Positions 54,201 through 63,460 are shown, counted from the stretch's first letter. The stretch: DNA of 64,000 nt from Rhodovulum visakhapatnamense (GCF_004365965.1 NZ_SOEB01000001.1:186001-250000), one strand, 5' to 3'. Program-made: numbers and translations. Notes: generated from the letters alone by a model not told the origin.

Positions 54201-54759
54201 TCTCGGCGGCGCGGGCAAGCGCCGCGTCGATGGTTTCGCCCAGCACGAACTGGCGGCCCATCTCGCGCATGGCGCGGGCGGCCGCCGCGCGGATCACCGG
54301 CTCGCCCAGCCGCTTGACCGCGCCTTTCAGCGTCTTCACAAGCCCGCGCTCGTGGCGTTCCAGCACCCGCCCGGTCAACAGCAGCGCCCAGGTCGAGGCA
54401 TTGACCATCGGCGAGGCCGACCGGCCCAGATGGCGGCCCCAGTCCGAGGGCGCGATCTTGTCCTCGATCAGCGCGTCCATGGTGGCCTCGTCGGGCACCC
54501 GCAGCAGGGCCTCGGCCAGGCACATCAGCGCGATGCCCTCGTCGGTCGACAACCCGTATTCGGCCAGAAACACCTCCATCAGCCCGGGCCGGTCCCCGGC
54601 GCGGATCTGGTGCACCAGCTCGGCCGCCGCCGCCTCGATCCGCGACCGGTCCTCGTCATTCAGCCCGGCCGCGGTCAGCAGCGCGTCAAGCGTCGGACCC
54701 TCGGGCGCATAGGTGGCCGCCTCGATCCGGTCGCGCAGCGGCAGGGTGTCGTCCAGCAT
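51289..54759 (-). CDS. putA: bifunctional proline dehydrogenase / P5C dehydrogenase
   Basis: PutA, 1,156 aa, oxidises proline to glutamate in two steps. The N-terminal half is the FAD proline dehydrogenase barrel (about 60-440, with GMGLNIDAEEADRLVLSLD and LVKGAYWDSEIK). The middle is an aldehyde dehydrogenase (about 530-1,000) with ETGGLN and the catalytic cysteine in QSAGQRCSALR. A C-terminal domain (about 1,020-1,156) is also present. There is no ribbon-helix-helix DNA-binding N-terminus, so it is not the self-repressing type. Regulation is expected from the divergent Lrp-type gene. Confidence 0.96.
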   Translation of the reverse strand: MLDDTLPLRDRIEAATYAPEGPTLDALLTAAGLNDEDRSRIEAAAAELVHQIRAGDRPGLMEVFLAEYGLSTDEGIALMCLAEALLRVPDEATMDALIEDKIAPSDWGRHLGRSASPMVNASTWALLLTGRVLERHERGLVKTLKGAVKRLGEPVIRAAAARAMREMGRQFVLGETIDAALARAAEMEAKGYTHSYDMLGEAARTEADARRYMTAYSGAIARIGLAATRGDVRADPGISIKLSALHPRYEVAQRDRVMAELAPRLLELALKARTMGMGLNIDAEEADRLVLSLDVIAAVLADERLAGWDGFGVVVQAYGPRAGLVIDALYALAQKHDRRLMVRLVKGAYWDSEIKRAQVAGVEGFPVFTRKAATDVSYIANARKLLRMTDRIYPQFATHNAHTVTAILDMDPDPESFEFQRLHGMGEALHQIVMDKGLGTRCRIYAPVGAHRDLLAYLVRRLLENGANSSFVNRIVDASVPPEVVVADPLSELEARLDEPANPEILPGPALFAPERRNSRGWDLAHGPHLARIEEARAAHRTTHVNAAPLIAGPVRAEPGRPRHSPSDPKDLVGWVQDASLRDVGTALAHARPWNIPETRCAEILRQAADLYEVHFGEIFALLAREAGKTLPDAVGELREAVDFLRYYASRIETLDAPARGIFVCISPWNFPLAIFTGQVAAALAAGNAVIAKPAEQTPLIAHLAVRLLHEAGVPPECLQLLPGDGQIGARLTSDPRVTGVAFTGSTETARLIQRAMAEHMAPGTPLIAETGGLNAMIVDSTALPEQAVRDVLASAFQSAGQRCSALRCLYVQEDIAPGFLEMLKGAMAELRVGDPWALSTDLGPLIDDEAHAAIAAYVAAARGQGRVIWEGAAPREGHFQAPVAIRVAGIEAIEREVFGPVLHVATFAGADLDRVIAAINATGYGLTFGLHSRIDDRVQHLSDRLCVGNLYVNRNQIGAVVGSQPFGGEGLSGTGPKAGGPHYLPRFTERPGPEALRASAPAGGAPAAPEAVARAVQQASPARGPETLDLPGPTGESNRLTTLSRPPLLCLGPGPNAAAAQAEAVRALGGAAVAVEGALDPAALTATEGISGALWWGDAETGHAYARALAERDGPILPLIAGMPDPAHVRQERHLCVDTTAAGGNAALLARAGSA

Positions 54760-54830
54760 GGAAGTCTCTCCGTTTTCCGGCCATGATAGCGGGAAAACAG
54801 CAGGCCGTTCGCCTGCATTTATCTGCGTTC

Positions 54831-54847
54831 TTGGGCGTTTCGCCCAA
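54831..54847. promoter_or_regulatory. inverted repeat in the putA/putR divergent region
   Basis: TTGGGCG and CGCCCAA are separated by TTT, 17 bases before the putR start and 72 bases from the putA start. It is a likely PutR operator, though it could also be a hairpin in the putR leader. The surrounding sequence (ATTTATCTG) is AT-rich, as promoters here are. Confidence 0.5.
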
Positions 54848-54863
54848 AGATGGGGTTTCGTTC

Positions 54864-55340
54864 ATGCCGGATGGCCCGCTGTCCCTCGACCGCTACGACC
54901 GCGCGATTCTGCGGATTCTCTCTGCCGAGGGGCGGATCCCGGTGGCTGAACTGGCCCGCCGCATCGGTCTGTCCAAGACCCCGACCCAGGCCCGGCTGCG
55001 TCGGCTCGAGACCGAGGGCATCGTCACCGGCTACCGCGCGATGCTGAACCCCAACCGGCTGGGGCTGGCCCATGTGGCCTTTGTCGAGCTGCGGCTGTCC
55101 GATACACGCGAGGCGGCGCTGCGCGACTTCAACGCGGCCGTCCGCGCCATCCCAGAGGTCGAGGAATGCCACATGATCGCGGGCGGGTTCGACTATCTGC
55201 TGAAGGTGCGCACCGCCGACATGGCCTCCTATCGCGAGGTCATGGCCGAACGGATTTCGGCGCTGCCCCATGTCGCCAACAGCTCGACCTTCGTGGCGAT
55301 GGAGGCGGTCAAGGACGCGGCCTTCTCCACGCTGCCCTGA
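54864..55340 (+). CDS. putR: Lrp/AsnC-family regulator of proline use
   Basis: Lrp/AsnC family, 158 aa. The N-terminal helix-turn-helix (RYDRAILRILSAEGRIPVAELARRIGLSKTPTQARL) is followed by a RAM ligand domain (VAFVELRLSD, CHMIAGGFDYLLKV). Its divergent position beside putA matches the PutR-putA pair known in R. capsulatus, where PutR activates putA with proline. A start 27 codons upstream is possible but lies across the inverted repeat. Confidence 0.9.
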   Translation: MPDGPLSLDRYDRAILRILSAEGRIPVAELARRIGLSKTPTQARLRRLETEGIVTGYRAMLNPNRLGLAHVAFVELRLSDTREAALRDFNAAVRAIPEVEECHMIAGGFDYLLKVRTADMASYREVMAERISALPHVANSSTFVAMEAVKDAAFSTLP

Positions 55341-55411
55341 CCGGGACGGCCGGAGAAACGCAGGCGTCTCGCAGCAAGGCGCCCGGTGGCTTCGATCCCG
55401 CGCGACCCGTC

Positions 55412-55879
55412 TCAGGGGCCTGGCGGCTGTTGGCCCAGCAGAACCGCGCCCCGGCCGGACGCCGCCAGCCGGTCCGCCGGATTGCGCAGCGGGCAGTCGT
55501 CATGGGAAAGACAGCCGCAGCCGATGCAGCCGTCGAGCTTGTCGCGCAGCTCGGTCAGCCCGTCGATCCGCGCCTGCAGCGCCGCGCGCCATCCGGCGAC
55601 CATGGCGCGGACATCGGCCGCGGTCGGCTGGCGCCCCGGCGGGATCGGTTTCAGCAATCCGGCGATTTCGGAAAGCGAAAACCCCAGCGACTGGGCGGTG
55701 CGCAGGATCGCGATCCGGCGCAGCACGTCGCGCGAATAGCGGCGCTGGTTGCCGCTGCTGCGATGCGCGCCGATCAGCCCCTTCGCCTCGTAGAAATGCA
55801 GCGCCGAGACCGGAACGCCGCTGCGTTCGGCCACCTCTCCGACGCTGAGGAAGCTGGGCGCATCTGTCGCTTTTGCCAT
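55412..55879 (-). CDS. soxR: redox-sensing activator SoxR
   Basis: MerR-family SoxR, 155 aa. Winged helix-turn-helix at the N-terminus (LSVGEVAERSGVPVSALHFYEAKGL) and the [2Fe-2S] ligand motif C118-x2-C121-x-C123-x5-C129, the exact SoxR spacing. It senses redox-cycling drugs or superoxide. It is divergent from a short-chain dehydrogenase gene with a SoxR box between them. Confidence 0.95.
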   Translation of the reverse strand: MAKATDAPSFLSVGEVAERSGVPVSALHFYEAKGLIGAHRSSGNQRRYSRDVLRRIAILRTAQSLGFSLSEIAGLLKPIPPGRQPTAADVRAMVAGWRAALQARIDGLTELRDKLDGCIGCGCLSHDDCPLRNPADRLAASGRGAVLLGQQPPGP

Positions 55880-55891
55880 GTCGATCCGGCC

Positions 55892-55922
55892 TTGACCTCA
55901 ATTTAAGTTGAGGTTTTATACC
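55892..55922 (+). promoter_or_regulatory. SoxR-box promoter
   Basis: A near-perfect SoxR dyad, CCTCAATTTAAGTTGAGG (55,896-55,913), sits between -35 TTGACC (55,892-55,897) and -10 TATACC (55,917-55,922). The 19-base spacer is the over-long spacing SoxR corrects when oxidised. It points toward the short-chain dehydrogenase gene. SoxR box arms are CCTCAA/TTGAGG as in the known operator. Confidence 0.88.
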
Positions 55923-56036
55923 GGCTGTCGGCTTGCCCATGCAAGCCCCCCGGCCGGGTCGGTGCGGGGTGTTTCCGGAGCCGACGCCGCCCTTTTCCGG
56001 CCGCTGCCGCTTCGGTCGGAAGGAGCAGACAAACAA

Positions 56037-56762
56037 ATGGAACCAAAAAAGAGAATCGCGCTCGTCAGCGGCGCAAATCGCGGCATAGGGGCGGCGGTCG
56101 CGGCGCGGCTCGCCGAAAGCGGCGTGCTGGTCCTGATCGGCAGCCGGGATCTGGCGGCGGGGCAGGCCGTCGCGGCGCCCCTGGTTGCCGAGGGGGGCGA
56201 GGCGGTGGCGGTTCAGCTTGACGTGACCGACGATGCCAGCGTCGCCGCGCTGGCCGGGCGGATCGCCGAGACCTGGGGGCGGCTCGACATCCTTGTGAAC
56301 AATGCCGGGATCGGGCTCGACCACGACACGCGCCTGACCCCGGTCGCGCGGATCGCGCGCACGCTGGAGGTGAACGTGACCGGCACGCTGCGGCTGACCG
56401 AGGCCATGGTGCCGCTGCTGGCCAGGGGCGTGTCTCCCAGGATCGTCAACATTTCATCGGAACTCGGCTCGTTCGCGCTGCGGCAGGACCCCGACTGGGA
56501 GCATGCCGACAAGATCATGCCGACCTATGCCACCTCGAAGGCCGCGGTGAATGCGCTGACGGTGGGCTATGCGCAAAGCCTCGCGGGGCAGGGGATCAAG
56601 GTCAATGCGATCTGCCCGGGCTATACCGCGACGGCCGCGACCAATTTCGGCCCCGACCGGACGCCCGGCGAGGCCGCGTCCGCGATCGCTGCGCTGGCGC
56701 TGGCGGACGCGGACGGCCCGACCGGCGGCTTCCTCAACGAGGCCGGTGCTCTGCCCTGGTAG
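56037..56762 (+). CDS. short-chain dehydrogenase/reductase under SoxR control
   Basis: Classical SDR, 241 aa. The NAD(P) motif is SGANRGIGA (about 11-19), NNAG near residue 90, the catalytic Ser near 143 and Y-x-x-x-K in YATSKAAVN near 163-167. An Arg/Asn pattern after the glycine loop (SGANRG) and S-R-D after strand 2 suggest NADPH use. The close SoxR-box promoter suggests a role in reducing quinones, carbonyls or other redox-active compounds; the exact substrate is unknown. Confidence 0.92.
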   Translation: MEPKKRIALVSGANRGIGAAVAARLAESGVLVLIGSRDLAAGQAVAAPLVAEGGEAVAVQLDVTDDASVAALAGRIAETWGRLDILVNNAGIGLDHDTRLTPVARIARTLEVNVTGTLRLTEAMVPLLARGVSPRIVNISSELGSFALRQDPDWEHADKIMPTYATSKAAVNALTVGYAQSLAGQGIKVNAICPGYTATAATNFGPDRTPGEAASAIAALALADADGPTGGFLNEAGALPW

Positions 56763-56779
56763 GCGACGGCCCCGACAAG

Positions 56780-56803
56780 GCCCGCCCCGGTTGCGGGGCG
56801 GGC
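56780..56803 (+). terminator. GC hairpin after the SDR gene
   Basis: A 10-bp stem (GCCCGCCCCG / CGGGGCGGGC) with a 4-base loop begins 18 bases after the stop. No T-run follows (GAACCC), so it may be a Rho-assisted or partial terminator between the SDR gene and zwf. Confidence 0.5.
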
Positions 56804-57006
56804 GAACCCGGTCGCCCCCCGGCGCGGGAAACTCGCACGGTCCCTGCACCCGCCGGGCGGCAATTTCGCGGAACGCTTCGCGCCCTCGGCAGTTGCGTGC
56901 TGGCCGGGGAATGGTAGACAGGTCGAAGGGACCGAGGGAGGCCGCCACCGGGAGATGCGGGTGCCGCCCTGTCCCTGCAACCGCCAGCCAACGCCAGGGA
57001 AGCGTC

Positions 57007-58461
57007 ATGGTCTCACGCGTCATACCGGTCGATCCGTTCGATCTCGTCATCTTCGGCGCGACCGGAGATCTCTCTACCGGGAAGATCCTGCCCGGGCTTT
57101 TCCGCCGCGATGCCGACGGGCAATTGCCGGAGACCGCCCGGATCGTTGGCGCGGCCCGCAGTCCGATGGACGACGAGGGGTTCCGCACCCTGGTGCGCGC
57201 CGCGATCCATGCCGCGATCCCCGAGGGGCGGCGCGACGCCGAGGCCGTCGACCGCTTTCTGACGCGGCTGTCCTATGTGGCGGTCGATGCCACGGGCGAG
57301 GGCGGCTGGCCCGAGCTCGCTGCCAAGATGCGCCCCGAGGTGGTGCAGGCCTATTACTTCTCGGTCGGGCCGGGGCTTTTCGGGGCGCTGGCCGAGCGGT
57401 TGCATGCCCATGGCATGAATACCGAAGGCTGCCGGATCGTGATCGAGAAACCCTTCGGCCATGACCTGGCCTCGGCCCGGGCGCTGAACGCCACGCTGGC
57501 CGCGCATTTCGACGAACACCAGATCTACCGGATCGACCATTATCTGGGCAAGGAGACGGTGCAGAACCTGATGGCGGTCCGCTTCGCCAACATGCTGTTC
57601 GAACCGCTCTGGAACGCGCAATACGTCGATCACATCCAGATCACCGTGGCCGAGACCGTGGGCGTCGCGGGCCGGGGCGGTTATTACGACAAGTCGGGCG
57701 CGATGCGCGACATGGTGCAGAACCACATGATGCAGCTTCTGTGCCTGATGGCGATGGAGCCGCCCTATGCCTTCGAACCCGATGCCGTGCGCGACGAAAA
57801 GCTGAAGGTGATCCGCGCGCTCGACCCGGTGCGTCCGGCCGATATCGTGCGCGGCCAGTATCGGGGCGCGAACGGCAAGACCGGCTATCACGAGGATGTC
57901 GAGGACCCGTCAAGCCGCACCGAGAGCTTTATCGCGCTCAAGGCCCATGTCTCGTCCTGGCGCTGGAAGGGCACGGCCTTCTACCTGCGCACCGGCAAGC
58001 GGCTCAGGACCCGCACCTCGGAAATCGCGATCACCTTCAAGGATCCGCCGCATTCGATCTTCGGCGAACAGGAAGGCCACCGCGCCAATGTGCTGGTCAT
58101 CCGGCTGCAACCCAATGAGGGCATCAAGCTGAAGGTCACCATCAAGGAACCGGGACCGGGCGGCATGCGTCTGATCGAGGTGCCTCTGGACATGTCCTTC
58201 GCCGAGGCACTCGGTCCCAGTGCGCAAGAGATCCCGGATGCCTATGAACGGCTCATCATGGATGTGATCCGCGGCAACCAGACGCTGTTCATGCGCGGCG
58301 ACGAGGTCGAGGCCGCCTGGGCCTGGACCGATCCGATCATCGCCGCCTGGGAGGCGCGCGGCGACCGGCCCCAGCCCTACGATCCGGGCTCGTCGGGGCC
58401 CGAGGACGCGCTGATGCTGCTGCATCGCGACGGTCGGCGCTGGCGGGAGATCCGGCCGTGA
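57007..58461 (+). CDS. zwf: glucose-6-phosphate 1-dehydrogenase
   Basis: G6PDH, 484 aa. First step of the oxidative pentose phosphate and Entner-Doudoroff routes. The coenzyme motif GATGDLSTGKI (18-28) and the active-site RIDHYLGKE (near 176-184) are present. The start MVSRVIPVDPF has a GGAAG site and matches Rhodobacterales enzymes. An in-frame ATG 32 codons upstream gives an implausible basic extension. The stop overlaps pgl as GTGA. Confidence 0.96.
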   Translation: MVSRVIPVDPFDLVIFGATGDLSTGKILPGLFRRDADGQLPETARIVGAARSPMDDEGFRTLVRAAIHAAIPEGRRDAEAVDRFLTRLSYVAVDATGEGGWPELAAKMRPEVVQAYYFSVGPGLFGALAERLHAHGMNTEGCRIVIEKPFGHDLASARALNATLAAHFDEHQIYRIDHYLGKETVQNLMAVRFANMLFEPLWNAQYVDHIQITVAETVGVAGRGGYYDKSGAMRDMVQNHMMQLLCLMAMEPPYAFEPDAVRDEKLKVIRALDPVRPADIVRGQYRGANGKTGYHEDVEDPSSRTESFIALKAHVSSWRWKGTAFYLRTGKRLRTRTSEIAITFKDPPHSIFGEQEGHRANVLVIRLQPNEGIKLKVTIKEPGPGGMRLIEVPLDMSFAEALGPSAQEIPDAYERLIMDVIRGNQTLFMRGDEVEAAWAWTDPIIAAWEARGDRPQPYDPGSSGPEDALMLLHRDGRRWREIRP

Positions 58462-59120
58462 AGCTGCTGACCTATCCCGATCTCGAGATGATGATGATCG
58501 CGCTGGCCAATGTGCTGGCGGGCGAATTGAACAACGCGCTGTTCCACGAGGACCGGGTCAGCATCGCGCTGCCCGGCGGCACGACGCCGGGGCCGCTTTA
58601 CGACGATCTGTGCGCCAGCAGCCTTGATTGGTCCCGGGTCCGGGTGCTGCCAACCGACGAACGGCTGGTGGCGCCCGATCATCCCCGCTCGAACGAGGGC
58701 ATGATCCGGGCGCGGCTGTTGACCGGCAAGGCGGCCGAGGCGCGGTTCATCGGGCTGAGGCCCGGCGCCGACGGCATGGACGGGCTGACCGAACGGGTGC
58801 GCCGCGCGCTGCCGCTGAACGTGCTGGTGCTGGGCATGGGGGACGACATGCATACCGCCTCGCTTTTCCCCGGCGCGCCCGAACTGGACGCGGCCCTCTC
58901 GCCCGAGGCGCCGCCGGTGATGCAGATCACCCCGCCGGGCCAGCCCGAGCCGCGCATCACCCTGACCGCGCCGGTTCTGCAGGGCGCGCTCAGCACCCAT
59001 ATCCTGATCACCGGGGCCGCCAAGCGCGCCGCGCTCGAACAGGCGGCCGAGCTGGCCGATCCGCATCTGGCGCCGGTCTGCACGGTGCTGAAGGACGCAA
59101 CGGTCCATTGGACGGAGTAA
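58458..59120 (+). CDS. pgl: 6-phosphogluconolactonase
   Basis: Lactonase, 220 aa, hydrolyses 6-phosphogluconolactone from the zwf product. The family segments [22 protein letters not shown] and [13 protein letters not shown] are present. Translation starts at GTG (58,458), overlapping the zwf stop. It is followed 4 bases later by pgi. Confidence 0.95.
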   Translation: MKLLTYPDLEMMMIALANVLAGELNNALFHEDRVSIALPGGTTPGPLYDDLCASSLDWSRVRVLPTDERLVAPDHPRSNEGMIRARLLTGKAAEARFIGLRPGADGMDGLTERVRRALPLNVLVLGMGDDMHTASLFPGAPELDAALSPEAPPVMQITPPGQPEPRITLTAPVLQGALSTHILITGAAKRAALEQAAELADPHLAPVCTVLKDATVHWTE

Positions 59121-59124
59121 CGAC

Positions 59125-60777
59125 GTGACCCTTTCGACGATCTGGGACCGGCTCGACGCCCAGGCGGGCCGGGTATCGGCACGCGCCATCGCGACGCTCT
59201 TTCACGACAGGAACCGTGCCGCGGCCTTCTCGGTCCGCTTCCCGGGTCCGTCTGCCGCCGCCGTCCATGGCGAAGAGATGCTGTTCGATTTCTCGAAGAC
59301 CAATATCGACGAGGATACGCTGGAACTGCTGATCGAACTGGCCATCGCCGCCGGTGTGCAGGCCCGGCGCGACGCGATGTTCGCAGGCCGCCGGATCAAC
59401 GAGACCGAGGGCCGGGCGGTGCTGCATACTGCGCTCCGGAACCCCGAGGGCAAGGTCGCGCTGGATGGCCAGGACGTGATGCCCGGCCTGCGCGAGACGC
59501 TTCTGAGGATGCGCGGCTTCGCGCGCGAGGTCCGGGGCGGCGGGTTCGTGGGGCAGGGCGGCGCGATCACCGATGTCGTCAATATCGGCATCGGCGGGTC
59601 GGATCTGGGTCCGGCCATGGCCTGCCTGGCGCTCGCGCCCTATCACGACGGTCCGCGCTGCCATTTCATCTCGAATGTCGACGGGGCCCATGCTGCCGAC
59701 ACGCTGAAGGACCTCGACCCCGAAACGACGCTGGTCATCGTCGCCTCGAAGACCTTCACCACCATCGAGACCATGACCAATGCCGAGACGGTGCGCGGCT
59801 GGATGGCGGCGCGGGTCTCGGACCCGGGCGCGCAATTCGCGGCGCTGTCCTCGGCGCTGGACCGGACGGCCGATTTCGGCATCGCGCCGGAACGGGTCTT
59901 CGGCTTCGAGGACTGGGTCGGCGGGCGCTATTCGATGTGGGGGCCGATCGGGCTGTCGCTGATGATCGCCATCGGGCCCGAGCGCTTCGACGACTTTCTC
60001 GCGGGCGGCGCGGCGATGGATGCGCATTTCCGCAGCGCGCCGCTGCGGGCGAACCTGCCGGTCCTGCTGGCGCTGGTGGGGATCTGGCATGCGCAGGTGC
60101 TGGGCCATGCGACGCGCGCGGTGCTGCCCTATGACCAGCGGCTGGCCCGGCTTCCGGCCTATCTCCAGCAGCTCGAGATGGAAAGCAACGGCAAGAGCGT
60201 GACCATGAGCGGCCAGGACGTCGCCCGGCCGACCGGCCCGGTGGTCTGGGGCGAGCCCGGCACCAACGGCCAGCATGCTTTCTATCAGCTGATCCATCAG
60301 GGCACCCAGGTCGTGCCGTGCGAATTTCTGGTCGCGGCGAAGGGCCATGAACCCGAGCTGGCCCACCACCACCGGCTGCTGCTGGCCAATGTGCTGGCCC
60401 AGTCGAAGGCATTGATGGAGGGGCGCGGGATCGAGGCCGCGCGCGCCATCGCCGAGAAGGCAGGCTTCGTGGGCGACGAGCTGGACCGGCAGGCGCGCCA
60501 CCGGGTGTTTCCCGGCAACCGGCCTTCGACCACGCTGATCTATCCGCGGCTCACGCCGCGGATGCTGGGCCAGATCGTGGCGCTTTACGAACACCGTGTC
60601 TTCACCGAAGGGGTGATCCTCGGCATCAACTCCTTCGACCAATGGGGGGTCGAGCTTGGCAAGGAACTGGCCAAGTCGCTGGAGCCTCTGCTGGCGGGGG
60701 GCGCGCGTCCCGAGGCGCTGGACGGCTCGACCGCGCAGCTTCTCGATTTCGTCGCGGCAGTCAGGCTGAGCGTCTGA
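59125..60777 (+). CDS. pgi: glucose-6-phosphate isomerase
   Basis: Phosphoglucose isomerase, 550 aa. Sugar-phosphate motifs are GIGGSDLGP near 152, SKTFTT near 210, [11 protein letters not shown] with the signature, and [13 protein letters not shown] with the catalytic His region. It starts with GTG, 4 bases after the pgl stop. With zwf and pgl it makes a hexose-phosphate operon that ties Calvin-cycle products or stored sugar to NADPH production. Confidence 0.96.
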   Translation: MTLSTIWDRLDAQAGRVSARAIATLFHDRNRAAAFSVRFPGPSAAAVHGEEMLFDFSKTNIDEDTLELLIELAIAAGVQARRDAMFAGRRINETEGRAVLHTALRNPEGKVALDGQDVMPGLRETLLRMRGFAREVRGGGFVGQGGAITDVVNIGIGGSDLGPAMACLALAPYHDGPRCHFISNVDGAHAADTLKDLDPETTLVIVASKTFTTIETMTNAETVRGWMAARVSDPGAQFAALSSALDRTADFGIAPERVFGFEDWVGGRYSMWGPIGLSLMIAIGPERFDDFLAGGAAMDAHFRSAPLRANLPVLLALVGIWHAQVLGHATRAVLPYDQRLARLPAYLQQLEMESNGKSVTMSGQDVARPTGPVVWGEPGTNGQHAFYQLIHQGTQVVPCEFLVAAKGHEPELAHHHRLLLANVLAQSKALMEGRGIEAARAIAEKAGFVGDELDRQARHRVFPGNRPSTTLIYPRLTPRMLGQIVALYEHRVFTEGVILGINSFDQWGVELGKELAKSLEPLLAGGARPEALDGSTAQLLDFVAAVRLSV

Positions 60778-60872
60778 CGCGGCGGGGGCCGTCCGGCGGG
60801 CGGCCCGGGATGGGGAAAGGATTCGTTTACGTTTTCGACCTAAGCTCGGCCCGGGTTGTGAGCGGAGCGAAG

Positions 60873-61160
60873 ATGTCCACCTGTCGGGAATGCGGGAAAG
60901 TTCTGAGCGTGTTCGGTTCGGATGGCGACACGCTTTGCGAGCTTTGTGCCATGGTCCAGGATGCCGAGGTTCTGTTCCGCCAGATCCGGTCGCTGGAGGA
61001 TGACGGCAAGACCCGCGCCGAGATCACCGAGGCCGTCTGGGACCGCTGGACCGCCGAAGAGCGCGCCGCCGGGTCCGAGGACCGCGCCAGGAAGGCGCTG
61101 ACCGAGGCCGAACCGGCGGATCCCCGCCGGCGCCGCTGGCCGCGCCTGTCGCTGCGCTAG
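60873..61160 (+). CDS. small zinc-ribbon-like protein
   Basis: A 95-aa protein with two CxxC pairs (STCRECGKVL near residues 4-7 and LCELCAM near 23-26) spaced like a zinc ribbon, followed by an acidic helical part and a basic C-terminal tail (PRRRRWPRLSLR). A GGAG site precedes the ATG. No family is recognised. It is the first gene after pgi and could be co-transcribed from a short gap. Confidence 0.7.
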   Translation: MSTCRECGKVLSVFGSDGDTLCELCAMVQDAEVLFRQIRSLEDDGKTRAEITEAVWDRWTAEERAAGSEDRARKALTEAEPADPRRRRWPRLSLR

Positions 61161-61328
61161 GACGGTCTGCCCGTTATCCCTCAGATTTCCGGCGGGCTGT
61201 GCCGCCCGTGGCGCCGGTCAGATCCAGTCGCGCGGCGCAAGCCCGCGGTCGGGTCCCGCCGTCGCGCCCGGTCCGAGGGCTTCGGCCCCCGCGGCTCGGG
61301 CAGGCTTCTGCCGAGGTCCGGCCCGGCT

Positions 61329-63248
61329 TCAGCCCGGGCTGCGGCGGCGGATCGGGTCGGCCAGCAGCCGCAGCCCGTTCAGCACCACCAGCACGGTGCC
61401 GCCCTCATGGCCGACCACCGCCACCGGCAGCGGCAGATCGAAGAACAGCCCCGAGGCGACCAGCACCGCCATCGCCCCCATGGCGAAGATCAGGTTCTGG
61501 CGAATGATCCGCGCCGTGCGCCGCGCCAGCGCATGGGCGGCGGCAAGCTGGCCCAGATCCTCGGACAGCAGCGCGACATCGGCGGCCTGCAGGGCCACCT
61601 CGGACCCGGCCGCCCCCATCGCGATCCCGACATCGGCCCGCGCGAGCGCCGCCGCGTCGTTGACCCCGTCGCCGACGAAGGCGACCCGGCCCGCCTCGGT
61701 CAGCCCGGCCACGATCCGCACCTTGTCCTCGGGGCGCAGATCGGCATGGATCTCGGAGGGCGCGATGCCCAGATCGCCGCCGATCCGTTCGGCCACCGCG
61801 CGCCGGTCGCCGGTCAGCATCGCGACACGCGCGACGCCCCGCGCGCGCAGCGCCGCAAGCCCGGGCCGGGCGGTCGGGCGCGGCTGATCCTCGACCGTGA
61901 CAGCCCCCAGAAGCCGCGCGCCCCGTCCCAGCAGAACCAGCGTCTGGGTCCCGCGGTCGAGACCGCCGACCGGGGCGGGCCGGTCGTCCGGCGTGTCCCT
62001 GGCCCCCATCCGCGCCGCGAGCCGGGCGTTCCCGGCCCAAAGCACGCCCTCGTCGTCGACCCCCACCATGCCCTCGCCGGGCACCGCACGGGCCTCGCGC
62101 ACGGGGACCGGCTTGAGCCCCCGAGCGGCGGCGGCGCGGCGGATCGCATCGGCGATCGGGTGTTCGGAATGGGCCTCGAGCCCGGCCAGCCGCGCGAGGA
62201 AGATATCGGGATCGCCCTCGCAGGCCAGGTCGACCACCTCCTGCCGCCCGGTGGTCAGGGTGCCGGTCTTGTCGAAGGCGAAACTGTCGACCCGGGCCAG
62301 CGTCTCGAGCGCGGCGCCGCCCTTGAACAGGACGCCGCCCCGCGCCGAGGCCGACAGCGCCGACAGGATCGCGGCCGGAACCGAGATCACGATGGCGCAG
62401 GGGCTGGCCGCGACCAGCAGCGTCGCCGCCTTGTAAAGCGCCGCGTGCCAGCCAAGGCCCAGCCAGACGAAAATCGCGAAGGCCAGCACCGCGCCCGCGA
62501 GCACGGCCACCGTATAGCGCTGGCCGAACCAGTCCGAGAAGCGTTCGGACGGCGCGCGGGCGGCCTGGGCCTCGGTGACCAGCGCGATCATCCGCGCGAC
62601 GGTGCTTTCGGTCAGCGGCCGGGCGACCTCGATGGCCAGCACGCCATGCAGGTTCACCGTCGCCTCGAAGACCTGCGCGCCGGGCTGCTTGTGCACGGGG
62701 ACGGATTCGCCGGTGATGGTGGATTCGTCGATCGCCCCCTCGCCCTCGCGGATCGTGCCATCGACCGGCACACGGGCGCCGGGGCGCAGGATCACGATGT
62801 CGCCCGGCATCAGATCGGCCACCGCGACCTCTTCGGTCTCGCCCGAGGCCCTGCGCCGCAAGGTGCGGTCGGGGCGCAGTTCCATCAACGCCTCGATGGC
62901 GCGGCGGGCGCGGCCCATGGCGCGGTGTTCCAGCGTGGTCGACAGGCTGAAAAGCGTCAGCAGCACCGCGCCCTCGGCGGTCGCGCCGACCGCCGCAGCC
63001 GCCAGCGCCGCGGTCACCATCAGGAGGTCGATATCGAGTTCGCGCTCGGTCCAGAACGCCCGCAGCGCCCGCATGGCCGCCGGAATGCCGCCCGCGGCAT
63101 AGACCAGCGCCAGCGCCGCGGTGCCCGCGACCGCAGGCCAGCCGGTGTCGGGAAAGGGACCCCATCTGAGTGCGGCGGCCGTCAGCATCCCGGCCAGGGT
63201 CAGCCCGGTCAGGGCCAGGCGACGAAGGTCTTCGGTCGGCAACGTCAT
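61329..63248 (-). CDS. P1B-4-type heavy-metal translocating ATPase
   Basis: Metal-transporting P-type ATPase, 639 aa, with no N-terminal metal-binding domain. The membrane motif S282-P283-C284 and the last-helix HEGGTVLVVLN (from about H614) are the marks of the P1B-4 class (Co, Fe, Zn, Ni exporters such as CoaT/PfeT). TGES is at 180-183, the phosphorylated D326 in DKTGT and GDGVNDAAAL are intact. It lies between the zinc-ribbon gene and the end of nifK, and is transcribed the same way as nifK, after the nifK terminator. The metal is not known; iron or cobalt would fit a nitrogenase setting, but that is speculation. Confidence 0.9.
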   Translation of the reverse strand: MTLPTEDLRRLALTGLTLAGMLTAAALRWGPFPDTGWPAVAGTAALALVYAAGGIPAAMRALRAFWTERELDIDLLMVTAALAAAAVGATAEGAVLLTLFSLSTTLEHRAMGRARRAIEALMELRPDRTLRRRASGETEEVAVADLMPGDIVILRPGARVPVDGTIREGEGAIDESTITGESVPVHKQPGAQVFEATVNLHGVLAIEVARPLTESTVARMIALVTEAQAARAPSERFSDWFGQRYTVAVLAGAVLAFAIFVWLGLGWHAALYKAATLLVAASPCAIVISVPAAILSALSASARGGVLFKGGAALETLARVDSFAFDKTGTLTTGRQEVVDLACEGDPDIFLARLAGLEAHSEHPIADAIRRAAAARGLKPVPVREARAVPGEGMVGVDDEGVLWAGNARLAARMGARDTPDDRPAPVGGLDRGTQTLVLLGRGARLLGAVTVEDQPRPTARPGLAALRARGVARVAMLTGDRRAVAERIGGDLGIAPSEIHADLRPEDKVRIVAGLTEAGRVAFVGDGVNDAAALARADVGIAMGAAGSEVALQAADVALLSEDLGQLAAAHALARRTARIIRQNLIFAMGAMAVLVASGLFFDLPLPVAVVGHEGGTVLVVLNGLRLLADPIRRRSPG

Positions 63249-63428
63249 GATCGGGTCTTCCGGTCTGGCAGGCGCCCGGCCGCAGGTCGTGTCCCTGCGG
63301 CCCGGGCGGCCCATGGCTGGTCCGCGCCCGGGATATATCCTGTCGTGCGGCCTGCGTCAGCGGCCTTGAACGCGACGCGACCATGCGCCTCTTCGGGGCC
63401 GCGGGCGTCGGAGGCGGGGCGAAAAAGA

Positions 63429-63460
63429 CATGCGGCCGGTCCTTTCGGACCGACCGCATG
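63429..63460 (-). terminator. intrinsic terminator after nifK
   Basis: A 14-bp stem (CATGCGGCCGGTCC / GGACCGACCGCATG, one G-T wobble or mismatch) with a TTTC loop, followed on the minus strand by five T's. It lies 83 bases after the nifK stop and ends the nif structural operon before the P1B-4 ATPase gene. Confidence 0.85.

Noticed and set aside
50671-54786. 1,371-codon open frame opposite the rhomboid and putA genes
   Set aside because: Antisense shadow of putA; no start site context and no recognisable domain.
56911-57006. 32-codon longer zwf start
   Set aside because: The extension is basic and unlike the family; the 57,007 ATG has a GGAAG site and the expected N-terminus.
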